DNA from: CAYSYH01 sp964435455
GTDB taxonomy: Bacteria > Patescibacteriota > WWE3 > 2-01-FULL-39-13 > JAACPI01
Length of the DNA: 47,122 bases
NCBI GenBank assembly: GCA_964435455.1
Contig: CAYSYH010000002.1
Location: 1 to 47,122, forward strand
Reading direction: 5' to 3'
Shown: positions 8,336-15,737 of the stretch, piece after piece
Position numbering within the stretch: position 1 is the stretch's first letter
Layout: each line of letters starts with the position of its first letter
Translations under genes and position numbers: made by a program
Notes under the pieces: generated by a model
Database searches by the model: none
Told to the model about the DNA's origin: nothing
The model's input: the letters and a program-made list of their open reading frames with translations, nothing else

Positions 8336-9995
8336 AATATTAAAAGCATCTGTTGCCAACAAAATAGCCGCGGGAGAAGTTATACAAGGACCCTATAATG
8401 TGGTTAAGGAATTAATAGAAAACTCTTTAGACGCACAGGCAACAATAATTGAAATAAAAATAGAAAAATGGGGAATGAAAAAAATAAGTGTATTAGATAA
8501 TGGTGTAGGTATGGATAAAAAAGATATAAAAATGTGCTACAAAAAGTATGCTACCAGTAAGATATCTAAAATATCAGATTTACAAAGTTTAGGTTACTTA
8601 GGATTTAGGGGTGAGGCCTTATATGCAATATCCTCTATAAGTACAGTTACTATTATGAGTAAAACTAAAGAAAGCGCAGAGGGATTTAAAATAAAAGTTT
8701 CTAATTCAAGGTTAATAGAACAAACACCAATAGCTATGGTTACTGGAACAAAAGTAACTGTAGAAAACCTTTTTAAAATGTTTCCAGTTAAGAGAAAATA
8801 TGTATACTCTAAAACAAAAGAAACTAAAAAAATAATAGAACTAATAAGTGCTTACGCTTTGGCTTATCCTAAAGTAAGGTTTATACTAAAAACAGAAAAG
8901 AGGCTCTTATTAGACATTAAGGAAACATCTATTAAAAAGAGATTAAGATATATTTATAAAGATGAAAACCAAGCATTTTTTATACCAATAAAATATAAAA
9001 GTAAGGAATTGAACATACACGGATATATAGGGTATCCACAAATATCCTCATTTTCAAAAGAAGGGCAAATTATCCTAATAAATAAAAGGGTTATAAACGA
9101 TAAAAAAATATCCAAACTAATAAAAAACACTTATGGAAATCTTATTGAAGCCAAAAAAAATCCTCAATTTGCACTTATTATAGATATAAATCCTAAAAAG
9201 ATAGATATTAACATTCACCCCTCAAAAGAAGAAATTAAAATATTAGAAGAAAAGACTATTTTAAATTTAATAGAGGATTCAATAAGACACACTTTAAAAA
9301 AACACAATTTAACTTACACATATAAATTTAAACCACAACACCAAAAAGATTTTGAAGAAACATATAATTACATAAATAGTAAGGTAAAAGAGGAACAAAC
9401 TTTATGGAATATTAAAAAAATTCAAGAAGAAGAAATAATCCAGATAAATAAGACATATTTAATAGCTAAAATAGATAAGTCATTATTTATATTTGACCAA
9501 CATGCTACGCATGAAAAAATACTTTACAACGAAATAAAAAATAATTTGAAATTAAAAAAACAAAAATCCTTAAAAAAACCATTAGTAATAACTACAACAA
9601 TAAAAACTACTTTAAAGATTAATCAATATATAGATACTTTAAAAAAAATAGGAATTACTATAGAACCCTTTGGAAAAAATACCTTTAAAATAAGCAAAAA
9701 ACCTAAATATGTACCAAACAACAACATAGAATCATTTATTGAAGAAATAATAGAAAAGGCAAATCAAGGTATCAAAATTGAAAACATAACCCAAACACAT
9801 ACAGTAAATAAAGTTTTATCATTTATTGCATGTAAAAACGCTATAAAAGCAGGAGAGTACCTAACCAAAAAAGAAAGAAAAAACTTAATAAATAAAGCCT
9901 TATCCACAAAAGAAACATACACCTGCCCTCATGGAAGGCCAGCATACATTAAGATAAGCTTAAAAGAACTAGATAAAATGTTTAAACGTATTTAA
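8322..9995 (+). CDS. mutL: DNA mismatch repair endonuclease MutL
   Basis: GHKL-family ATPase that couples MutS to strand incision. N-terminal motifs are present: the KIAAGEV start, ELIENSLDA, DNGVGM, and the GFRGEAL lid segment. The C-terminal domain retains the metal-binding nuclease motif DQHA-X2-E-X4-E (D392 onward, DQHATHEKILYNE), plus ACK and CPHGRP motifs. This MutL should therefore nick DNA itself, as in bacteria without MutH. Its 557 residues are near the short end of the family. It overlaps mutS at the start. Its stop overlaps the convergent cytochrome b5 stop, so no space remains for a separate terminator. Confidence 0.97.
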   Translation: MRRIKILKASVANKIAAGEVIQGPYNVVKELIENSLDAQATIIEIKIEKWGMKKISVLDNGVGMDKKDIKMCYKKYATSKISKISDLQSLGYLGFRGEALYAISSISTVTIMSKTKESAEGFKIKVSNSRLIEQTPIAMVTGTKVTVENLFKMFPVKRKYVYSKTKETKKIIELISAYALAYPKVRFILKTEKRLLLDIKETSIKKRLRYIYKDENQAFFIPIKYKSKELNIHGYIGYPQISSFSKEGQIILINKRVINDKKISKLIKNTYGNLIEAKKNPQFALIIDINPKKIDINIHPSKEEIKILEEKTILNLIEDSIRHTLKKHNLTYTYKFKPQHQKDFEETYNYINSKVKEEQTLWNIKKIQEEEIIQINKTYLIAKIDKSLFIFDQHATHEKILYNEIKNNLKLKKQKSLKKPLVITTTIKTTLKINQYIDTLKKIGITIEPFGKNTFKISKKPKYVPNNNIESFIEEIIEKANQGIKIENITQTHTVNKVLSFIACKNAIKAGEYLTKKERKNLINKALSTKETYTCPHGRPAYIKISLKELDKMFKRI

Positions 9996-10447
9996 TTAGA
10001 TCCGTCCATTAATTTACCTATACGGAATTTCCTTAAATTTTCTCTAGCATCTTCCGAATGGGGAGTACCTGAACCCATAGGACGAGCTTCAAATAGTTTA
10101 GTGGCATCTTTACCACATCCTTGTACAATGGCTTCTCCTCCAGGGTGCTTACCAGAAGAAATAAAAGAAGTAACATCATAAACCTCTCCATTTATAGCAA
10201 ACCAACAATCATCTCGTTTGGAGTGCTTTGATATATCTTCTAATGAATAAATTTTTTGAGGGGAATTTTTTGTACTTTCTTTTTGCAAATTGTCGTCATC
10301 ACCATCTTCCTCTCTATCTAAAACATTAGATACCTTATTTAAGTTTTTTGTAGTATCTTTTTTACCCTGAATAAAGTTAAAAATTAAATACCCAGAAATT
10401 AATAATAATGAAAATGAGATTAAAATTAATATAGTATTTTTTTGCAT
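9992..10447 (-). CDS. Membrane-anchored cytochrome b5-like heme protein
   Basis: Probable one-electron carrier with a single heme b. An N-terminal membrane segment (about residues 5-25) is followed by an acidic linker and a cytochrome b5 fold from about residue 66 to 147. The first axial ligand lies in HPGG (H101). The second is probably H130 in PHSEDAREN, where canonical b5 has HSxDAR. A few extra residues (around RPMGSGT) precede it. The sequence does not settle which side of the membrane the heme domain faces. No desaturase, reductase or other redox partner is adjacent. It sits alone between convergent mutL and the divergent eRF1-like gene. The domain call is secure; its physiological role is unknown. 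Confidence 0.88.
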   Translation of the reverse strand: MQKNTILILISFSLLLISGYLIFNFIQGKKDTTKNLNKVSNVLDREEDGDDDNLQKESTKNSPQKIYSLEDISKHSKRDDCWFAINGEVYDVTSFISSGKHPGGEAIVQGCGKDATKLFEARPMGSGTPHSEDARENLRKFRIGKLMDGSN

Positions 10448-10531
10448 AATATTTATAAAATTACTTGTTTAAACATTAAACCATATCAAGTATAAATGTA
10501 AATCTCTTTTTTTATCACTCTTAAATTACAA

Positions 10532-10560
10532 TTGACAAAAAGAGGGGGTTTTGATAAGTT
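10532..10560 (+). promoter_or_regulatory. Promoter of the eRF1-like gene
   Basis: A perfect -35 TTGACA (10532-10537) is followed after 17 nt by TAAGTT (10555-10560), which is preceded by TGA as an extended -10. The start codon is 9 nt beyond, so the 5' leader would be only about 2-3 nt. The -35 is strong and the -10 is weak. Confidence 0.5.
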
Positions 10561-10569
10561 AATAGTGCT

Positions 10570-11865
10570 ATGGGAAAGATAAATCCTAGAGAATTAAGAG
10601 AACGAACTATATCTATTTTACAAGAAAAAGGCGGAAGGTCGGACTTAGAAGATATAACAAAAAAAACACCTATAAACTTATATAAAGCATTTAAAATTAA
10701 AGACTCCTTTGATATAGCAAATTTAGATTCAATATTAAAAAAAGACTTTAAAAACCCTGTCATCTCACTATATTTAAAATTTTCAGGTGACAATACTTAT
10801 AGGACAGATAAGATATATTTAACACAATTTAATTCTCTAATGAAAGAAGAAATTAAAAATAAAAAACAGTATTTAAAAAATTTAAATACAGAACAAAAGG
10901 AAAGTGTAAGAAAAGATTTAAAAGATATTGAAGCTTTTTTGATAAAACTAAAAGATGTTACAAAAGAAAAATTTAAAAGTTTAATTATATTTAAATCGGA
11001 AAAAAATTTAAACATAATAATAACAACCTTAACGGATTTATACATCAAAAATAAGTTAGTGATAGACCCCAACCCTTATATAGTACCAATTATAGAAACA
11101 CTTAAAGCACATGGAACTTATTTAATGTTACAAGTTGAACCAAAACAAGCTATATTTTATATAAATCAACTAAATAAAATAAAAAAGATTAAGAAGGTAA
11201 AAATAAAAGGGGGATTTCAAAAAATCAATATAAAAGCTGCAGGTGTTCCAGGAAAATCTCAAAGAGATAGGAGAAACCAAATACACTTATTTTACAAAGA
11301 AATTGCAAATAATTTAGATGAATTTATTTATCAAAAACAATACAAGGGGCTTTTTATATTAGGAAATAAACAAAATCTTAAAAACATACAAAATTATCTG
11401 AGTTATGAAGCTAACAAAATTTTATTAAGTAAAATAGTAACCTCACCAGAAACAACTTTAAAAGAAATCCGAGAAAAAGTAGATAAACACATACAAGTAA
11501 AGGAAAAAGAAGAGGAAAAAAATGCCTTAAAAGCATTAACAAGAGAATTAAACAAAGGGAATGCTGTACAAGGAATTGAAGCAGTAATTGAAGCACAAAA
11601 TCGTTTTTTATGTAGGGAAATATTTTTATCAGAAAATTCAATAAAACCGGGTTACTCCTGCATACAACATAATTTTTTATCTTTAAATAAAGGCAAATGC
11701 CCATTTTGTAAAAATGAATTAACCCCTATAAGTAATTTGTTTGAGGAAATTGCAGAAATATCTAGAAAATACCACATACCCACGCACATAATAAAACACT
11801 TTAAAAAAAGAGCTAGAAAATTTGGTGGAGCAGCAGCTATTTTATATCCTTTAGATTTAGAATAA
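10570..11865 (+). CDS. eRF1-like (baeRF-type) peptide release or ribosome-rescue factor
   Basis: Bacterial relative of archaeal/eukaryotic eRF1, Pelota and Vms1. An N-terminal region contains VISLYLKFSGDN, typical of baeRF proteins. A middle domain has the pattern of eRF1 domain 2, with a basic helix after GKSQRDRRNQ (228-237), then YKGLFILGN and LSYEANKILLSKIV. The C-terminal domain 3 has an inserted zinc site (C364, H367, C377, C380) and ends with the hallmark HIIKHFKKRARKFGGAAAILYPL. The catalytic GGQ tripeptide of eRF1 is absent; the equivalent loop reads G-K-S-Q. It would act in the cytoplasm on ribosomes or on peptidyl-tRNA. The substrate is not readable from sequence. It lies 4 nt before a DNA glycosylase gene and is probably co-transcribed with it. 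Confidence 0.75.
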   Translation: MGKINPRELRERTISILQEKGGRSDLEDITKKTPINLYKAFKIKDSFDIANLDSILKKDFKNPVISLYLKFSGDNTYRTDKIYLTQFNSLMKEEIKNKKQYLKNLNTEQKESVRKDLKDIEAFLIKLKDVTKEKFKSLIIFKSEKNLNIIITTLTDLYIKNKLVIDPNPYIVPIIETLKAHGTYLMLQVEPKQAIFYINQLNKIKKIKKVKIKGGFQKINIKAAGVPGKSQRDRRNQIHLFYKEIANNLDEFIYQKQYKGLFILGNKQNLKNIQNYLSYEANKILLSKIVTSPETTLKEIREKVDKHIQVKEKEEEKNALKALTRELNKGNAVQGIEAVIEAQNRFLCREIFLSENSIKPGYSCIQHNFLSLNKGKCPFCKNELTPISNLFEEIAEISRKYHIPTHIIKHFKKRARKFGGAAAILYPLDLE

Positions 11866-11869
11866 TTAA

Positions 11870-12460
11870 ATGTATATAGAAAACCTTTTTAAGAGAGAAT
11901 TTTTTATTAATAGGAATGCCTTAAATTTAGCTGTAAATTTATTAGGACATTTGTTAATACATCAAACTAAACAAGGTACTTTAATAGGTAAAATTGTTGA
12001 AACAGAAGCCTATTTGAGTGACGATCCAGCTAGTCATTCTGTTATAGGTAAAACTAAAAGGAATGCACCTATGTTTGAACGAGGAGGAATAGCTTACATA
12101 TATTTTACCTATGGAATGCATTATTGTTTTAACATAGTAAGTGGAAATAAAAATATGGGAGAAGCTGTATTGATAAGAGCTATAGAGCCTATTAAAGGAA
12201 TCGAAATAATGAGAAAAAATCGAAGAAAACAAGATATAAAAATATTAACAAATGGACCTGCTAAATTAACGCAAGCATTTGGAATAAATAAAAAATATAA
12301 TTATCATAAGTTAAACAAAAGACCTTTGTTTATTGCAAAAAATCATTACAAAATACCTAAAAAACAAATAATACAAACTACAAGAATAGGAATAAAAAAA
12401 GGGACACAACTACCATATAGGTTTTACATAAAAGGCAATTCTTTTGTTTCTAAAAAATAA
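11870..12460 (+). CDS. mpg: 3-methyladenine (alkyladenine) DNA glycosylase, AAG/MPG family
   Basis: Removes alkylated and deaminated purines to start base excision repair. Family features are clear: the start FFINRNALNLAVNLLGHLL, the catalytic segment GKIVETEAYL with its general-base Glu, DPASHS, the FTYGMHYCFNIVS strand, GEAVLIRAIEP, and NGPAKLTQAFGI. Its 196 residues are the usual bacterial length. It follows the eRF1-like gene by 4 nt. It converges with smpB, leaving 2 nt between the two stops. No residues appear to be missing. Confidence 0.95.
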   Translation: MYIENLFKREFFINRNALNLAVNLLGHLLIHQTKQGTLIGKIVETEAYLSDDPASHSVIGKTKRNAPMFERGGIAYIYFTYGMHYCFNIVSGNKNMGEAVLIRAIEPIKGIEIMRKNRRKQDIKILTNGPAKLTQAFGINKKYNYHKLNKRPLFIAKNHYKIPKKQIIQTTRIGIKKGTQLPYRFYIKGNSFVSKK

Positions 12461-12462
12461 GA

Positions 12463-12915
12463 TTAAAATTGGTTCCTAATAGACTTCAATTCTCTTTGTA
12501 TATCTCTTTCTATTTGTTTCTCTTTTAATTTTTGTTTTTTTTGTGATTTACCTAATCCCTTAGCTATAGCTAAGTCTAATTTAAAAAGATTATTTTTTAA
12601 AAATATTTTTAGAGGTATTGCAGTACGCCCTTTATTATTTAGTTCGGAGGTTATTTCCCTAATTTCTTTTTTTTTTAATAAAAGCTTCCTAGCCCTTTTA
12701 GGATTATAATTAGGATTGCTACTTTTAGTATATTTTTGTAAATTAAAATTAATCAAATATATATCTCCTTTTATAGGCTTAACATAAGCACCTCTAAAAG
12801 TTCCTTTCCCTTCTCGCAAAGCTTTTACTTCCTCACCCAGCAACTTTATTCCAGCTGTATATTTTTTTATAATTTCATAATTATGCCGTGCTTTGCGATT
12901 TTCTAAGATTATCAT
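12463..12915 (-). CDS. smpB: SsrA-binding protein SmpB
   Basis: Binds tmRNA and delivers it to stalled ribosomes for trans-translation. The beta-barrel core is recognisable from NRKARHNYEI, AGIKLLGEEVKALREGKG and FRGAYVKPIKGDIYLINF. It continues with YNPKRARKLLLKKKEI, then GRTAIPLKIFLKNN and KLDLAIAKGLGKSQKKQ. The basic C-terminal tail that enters the mRNA channel follows. Its 150 residues match the family. The tmRNA gene (ssrA) was not found in this window. The gene begins 8 nt after the stop of the upstream PP2C-like gene, so it probably belongs to that minus-strand operon. Confidence 0.97.
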   Translation of the reverse strand: MIILENRKARHNYEIIKKYTAGIKLLGEEVKALREGKGTFRGAYVKPIKGDIYLINFNLQKYTKSSNPNYNPKRARKLLLKKKEIREITSELNNKGRTAIPLKIFLKNNLFKLDLAIAKGLGKSQKKQKLKEKQIERDIQRELKSIRNQF

Positions 12916-12923
12916 TTATGTAT

Positions 12924-14858
12924 TTATTTTTTATTGAATTTGTATAATCTAGTAAAATCAGAAGCATAAAAAAGCTTAGAGGATACAGCAAAAACACTAA
13001 GTTTAGCAGATGTACCAAGAGTCTTTTTTTGTTTAATTTCTTTTGTATCTTTATCCAAAGTATAAATTTTATTAGAAGAATCTAATATATATAATAAATT
13101 TTCATCTCTAGTAGTTAAAACGCTTAATGGAGAAGTTATGTTTGAAATATCAAAATCTTGTTTTTCTCCTTTATAATATTTTAACAACCCTTTTGAAGAA
13201 GCTATATAAATATTGCCATCAACACTTAAAGAATAATAATTTATATCTTTAGGTAAATCGGTCCATAAGGTTTGTTTATATAATGGGCCATTTTTTACAT
13301 ATTTAAGTATATTAGATTCTGTTAAAACATAGATATTACCAAAATATACATCAAAATCCTTTACATCCGTAATAGGTTTGTCCAGTGAAATTTGTTTAAG
13401 GTTTTCAGGGGAATCACCTACATAAACAGAGTCTTTTAACAAAATATAGTAAATGTTGTTTATAAATTTAGCCATTATATAAGAATTTCCTAAAGCTAAA
13501 TCCCTTATTTTAACCCCATTGGGTAATATATCTACAATATAAGCCTGATCAGACCCTGAATCAGAAACAAATACTGAAGTATCTTTAATTAAAGAAATAG
13601 AATTTATTCTAGGTGAATTATTTTTTACACTGAAATCAAAGACAATTTCTTTAGGTTTATTATTTTCTTTATTAATTTCTTCTATTTTCTCATTCAATTT
13701 AGAAATTAAAACAGATTTTTGATTTTTAGTAAGGTTAGAGTTTGAAACAATTTTATCTTTAAAAGCTTGTAAAGATTCCAAGGAAGTATTTTTAGATAAA
13801 AGTATATTTAAATCTTTTTGCGCATTATCAAAATCTACAGATAATATTTGCTCGGAGTGCTTATAATTAAGTTTTTGTAATGAAAAAAAACGGAATTTAA
13901 TATTAAGCAAAAAAATAAATACAAATAAAAAAACAATCAAAAAGGGCAAAAAAAGTCTCTTTGGTTTTCTTCCCCTTTTTTTGGGCATACCATCCCCTTT
14001 AAATGAGGATTTAGAGTCTAAACCAAAATCCTTATTATTTAGATTTTTAGAATCTTCGTTAGGTTCATTTAATAGCTGATTATTTTGTTGTAAGCCCAAA
14101 GTAGTTATTTTTCCGTCCATTGTTTCATTTTTTAAATACACTTTTTTAGTATTATGCTTTTTATATACTTTTTTAGATTTTAAAGAACCAAAAAAACTTA
14201 GTAAATCTCGTTTATTAGGTAAAATATTTTTCTTAAAGCTAATTACAATAACAGAAATTTGAGCAGCATTTGGAGATTTAGTAATAAGTTCTTCTAACAT
14301 AGCTATTTTAGTAGTTAAAGAATCGTCCAAAAATTGAGATTCAAATAAACGAGTGCCTATAATAATTACATCTTCAGGTTGCAACAACCCAGAACTAGTT
14401 ATAATTTCTCCACCTGTTTTATTACTAATATCTACCAAAGAACCTTTTCTTATTATGGCGCTAGAGGTATCCCCAACTTGAGCAATATATAAAACTCGGC
14501 CCCAAACAACAGCACAGACTAAATTAAAATTAAAAGAAGTAATGGAAGTTGAATGGTTTTTAGCTATTTCAGATAATTTATCTTTTCCAGATTGAACTGC
14601 CTTTTCTAGGGCCTGCAAAGGAGTGCCCTCTAGATCCCCATAATATTTTTCTTTTATTTCATCAATAACAATTTTTGCTGCTAACTGTAAATCTACATTT
14701 GGAGATGTCTCAAAATCTACTACTAAAAAAAAAGATCCTCTAGTAGATAAAATATCTGGGTCTTCAGGATAAAACTCGTAGGGTATAGACCATACACCCT
14801 CTTGTGGATTTAGCGAACCTAATATTTTTTGTGATTTTACTTCAAAAGCCCCCACCAT
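12924..14858 (-). CDS. PP2C-like (probably inactive) membrane protein with a beta-propeller-like C-terminal region
   Basis: Not a recognised named gene. Residues about 1-240 follow the PP2C/PPM phosphatase fold, with LVVDFE where active enzymes have VADGMGG, and QVGDTSSAII for the GDSR strand. The late metal-binding DG and DD positions are replaced (IIIGTRLFE and AAQISVIV), so catalysis is doubtful. A Lys/Asn-rich linker leads to one membrane helix (LPFLIVFLFVFIFLLNI). Then come a coiled-coil-like stretch and at least five short repeats of the form IYVL/IYIA...LLKYYKG, resembling a beta-propeller outside the membrane. I chose the ATG at 14858 (644 aa). The longer frame to 14933 would overlap the upstream gene and add an unlikely hydrophobic start. 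The gap to the upstream stop is then 4 nt. Confidence 0.7.
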   Translation of the reverse strand: MVGAFEVKSQKILGSLNPQEGVWSIPYEFYPEDPDILSTRGSFFLVVDFETSPNVDLQLAAKIVIDEIKEKYYGDLEGTPLQALEKAVQSGKDKLSEIAKNHSTSITSFNFNLVCAVVWGRVLYIAQVGDTSSAIIRKGSLVDISNKTGGEIITSSGLLQPEDVIIIGTRLFESQFLDDSLTTKIAMLEELITKSPNAAQISVIVISFKKNILPNKRDLLSFFGSLKSKKVYKKHNTKKVYLKNETMDGKITTLGLQQNNQLLNEPNEDSKNLNNKDFGLDSKSSFKGDGMPKKRGRKPKRLFLPFLIVFLFVFIFLLNIKFRFFSLQKLNYKHSEQILSVDFDNAQKDLNILLSKNTSLESLQAFKDKIVSNSNLTKNQKSVLISKLNEKIEEINKENNKPKEIVFDFSVKNNSPRINSISLIKDTSVFVSDSGSDQAYIVDILPNGVKIRDLALGNSYIMAKFINNIYYILLKDSVYVGDSPENLKQISLDKPITDVKDFDVYFGNIYVLTESNILKYVKNGPLYKQTLWTDLPKDINYYSLSVDGNIYIASSKGLLKYYKGEKQDFDISNITSPLSVLTTRDENLLYILDSSNKIYTLDKDTKEIKQKKTLGTSAKLSVFAVSSKLFYASDFTRLYKFNKK

Positions 14859-14862
14859 ACTA

Positions 14863-15123
14863 TTATTGTATAACGAACAGACTAAGTATAAAATAAGCAA
14901 AAATAAAAGAAAAAGCCAACTGTAACCATGCAAAAAATTTTATATACTTATTACCCCCGGTTATTACAACATTGGACATTAAATAAACTTGCCTTACAAC
15001 AATTAAAGAAAAAACAATATAAAGTAAAACAATTATTAAAACCATTAAATCTATAGACATGGCTGCCAATGAGGAAAGATTATTAAAATCTAAAGTATTT
15101 GTCACATTAGAATTTGTATACAT
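14863..15123 (-). CDS. Small two-helix membrane protein
   Basis: An 86-residue protein of unknown function. After a polar start of about 25 residues it has two hydrophobic helices (LMVLIIVLLYIVFSLIVV and WLQLAFSFIFAYFILSLFV). A short segment around MSNVVITGGNKYIK separates them. Its start codon overlaps the stop of the PH-domain gene by one base (TAATG), and its stop lies 4 nt before the PP2C-like start. The three genes therefore look translationally coupled and may form one membrane complex. It has no diagnostic residues. Confidence 0.7.
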   Translation of the reverse strand: MYTNSNVTNTLDFNNLSSLAAMSIDLMVLIIVLLYIVFSLIVVRQVYLMSNVVITGGNKYIKFFAWLQLAFSFIFAYFILSLFVIQ

Positions 15124-15671
15124 TATTTTGTTGCCATAGCGGCAAAATCAGAAATCTTATCCTGGACTAAACTGGGGTTTGGAACTGAATGAAACTCAAA
15201 TTCTCTTTTTTCAGCTGCAGTCTGTAAAAACACATCACCATAATTAAATATTGTATGAAATAAATTATTCATACTAAATGAGGTGTCTTCTACTCTATCA
15301 TAAGTTGTCTCACTTATACGCTTGGAGAATAAAGGACTAAAATCTATATCTATTACTCTTTTATCCGTAATAATATATATATTAAAATACCAAGTTATGT
15401 AACGTTCTACAATATAAACTAAGGTTAATAAATACCACGTCACAATTAAAGCTACTTCTAACCGACGATTTATTCCCAAAAAATATTTTGAGGAATGTAA
15501 GGAGTATTGCATATAAAATGCTGGTAATATTAAAGCTAAAACACTAACAAAAATCCAAGGAATATTAGTTACAAAAGCTTTTCTTAAAACAAATATAATT
15601 CTTTCTCCTGGCTCTTGTGTAGCAAATCGTATCTTTTTAGGTTTCTCAAAAAAAGCCGAAAATATCTCCAT
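15123..15671 (-). CDS. Bacterial PH-domain membrane protein (YdbS/bPH2-like)
   Basis: Integral membrane protein of unknown substrate. Two hydrophobic segments (about residues 35-55 and 72-92) form a hairpin. They are followed by a bacterial PH domain with the family pattern YIITDKRVIDIDFSPLFSKRISETTYDRVEDTSF and a second strand set around GDVFLQTAAEKREFEFHSVPNP. The domain should face the cytoplasm. It heads the operon with the small membrane protein, the PP2C-like protein and smpB. A TATACT -10 element lies 6 nt before its ATG, predicting a leaderless mRNA. Confidence 0.82.
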   Translation of the reverse strand: MEIFSAFFEKPKKIRFATQEPGERIIFVLRKAFVTNIPWIFVSVLALILPAFYMQYSLHSSKYFLGINRRLEVALIVTWYLLTLVYIVERYITWYFNIYIITDKRVIDIDFSPLFSKRISETTYDRVEDTSFSMNNLFHTIFNYGDVFLQTAAEKREFEFHSVPNPSLVQDKISDFAAMATK

Positions 15672-15677
15672 ACCTAT

Positions 15678-15683
15678 AGTATA
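15678..15683 (-). promoter_or_regulatory. -10 element of the PH-domain gene (leaderless layout)
   Basis: On the minus strand TATACT is followed by 6 nt (ATAGGT) and then the ATG. This is the same spacing as at dnaG, mutS and the SpoIID gene. No -35 close to consensus was seen. Confidence 0.4.
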
Positions 15684-15737
15684 TTACAATATGCAAATTA
15701 ATTCTATAATAATATAGGTAAATAGTCTGAATAAGAT

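Noticed and set aside
14859..14933. Longer N-terminus (25 residues, hydrophobic) for the PP2C-like protein
   Set aside because: It would overlap the upstream membrane-protein gene by about 70 nt and add an odd hydrophobic stretch. The ATG at 14858 gives a 4-nt gap and a normal cytosolic start.
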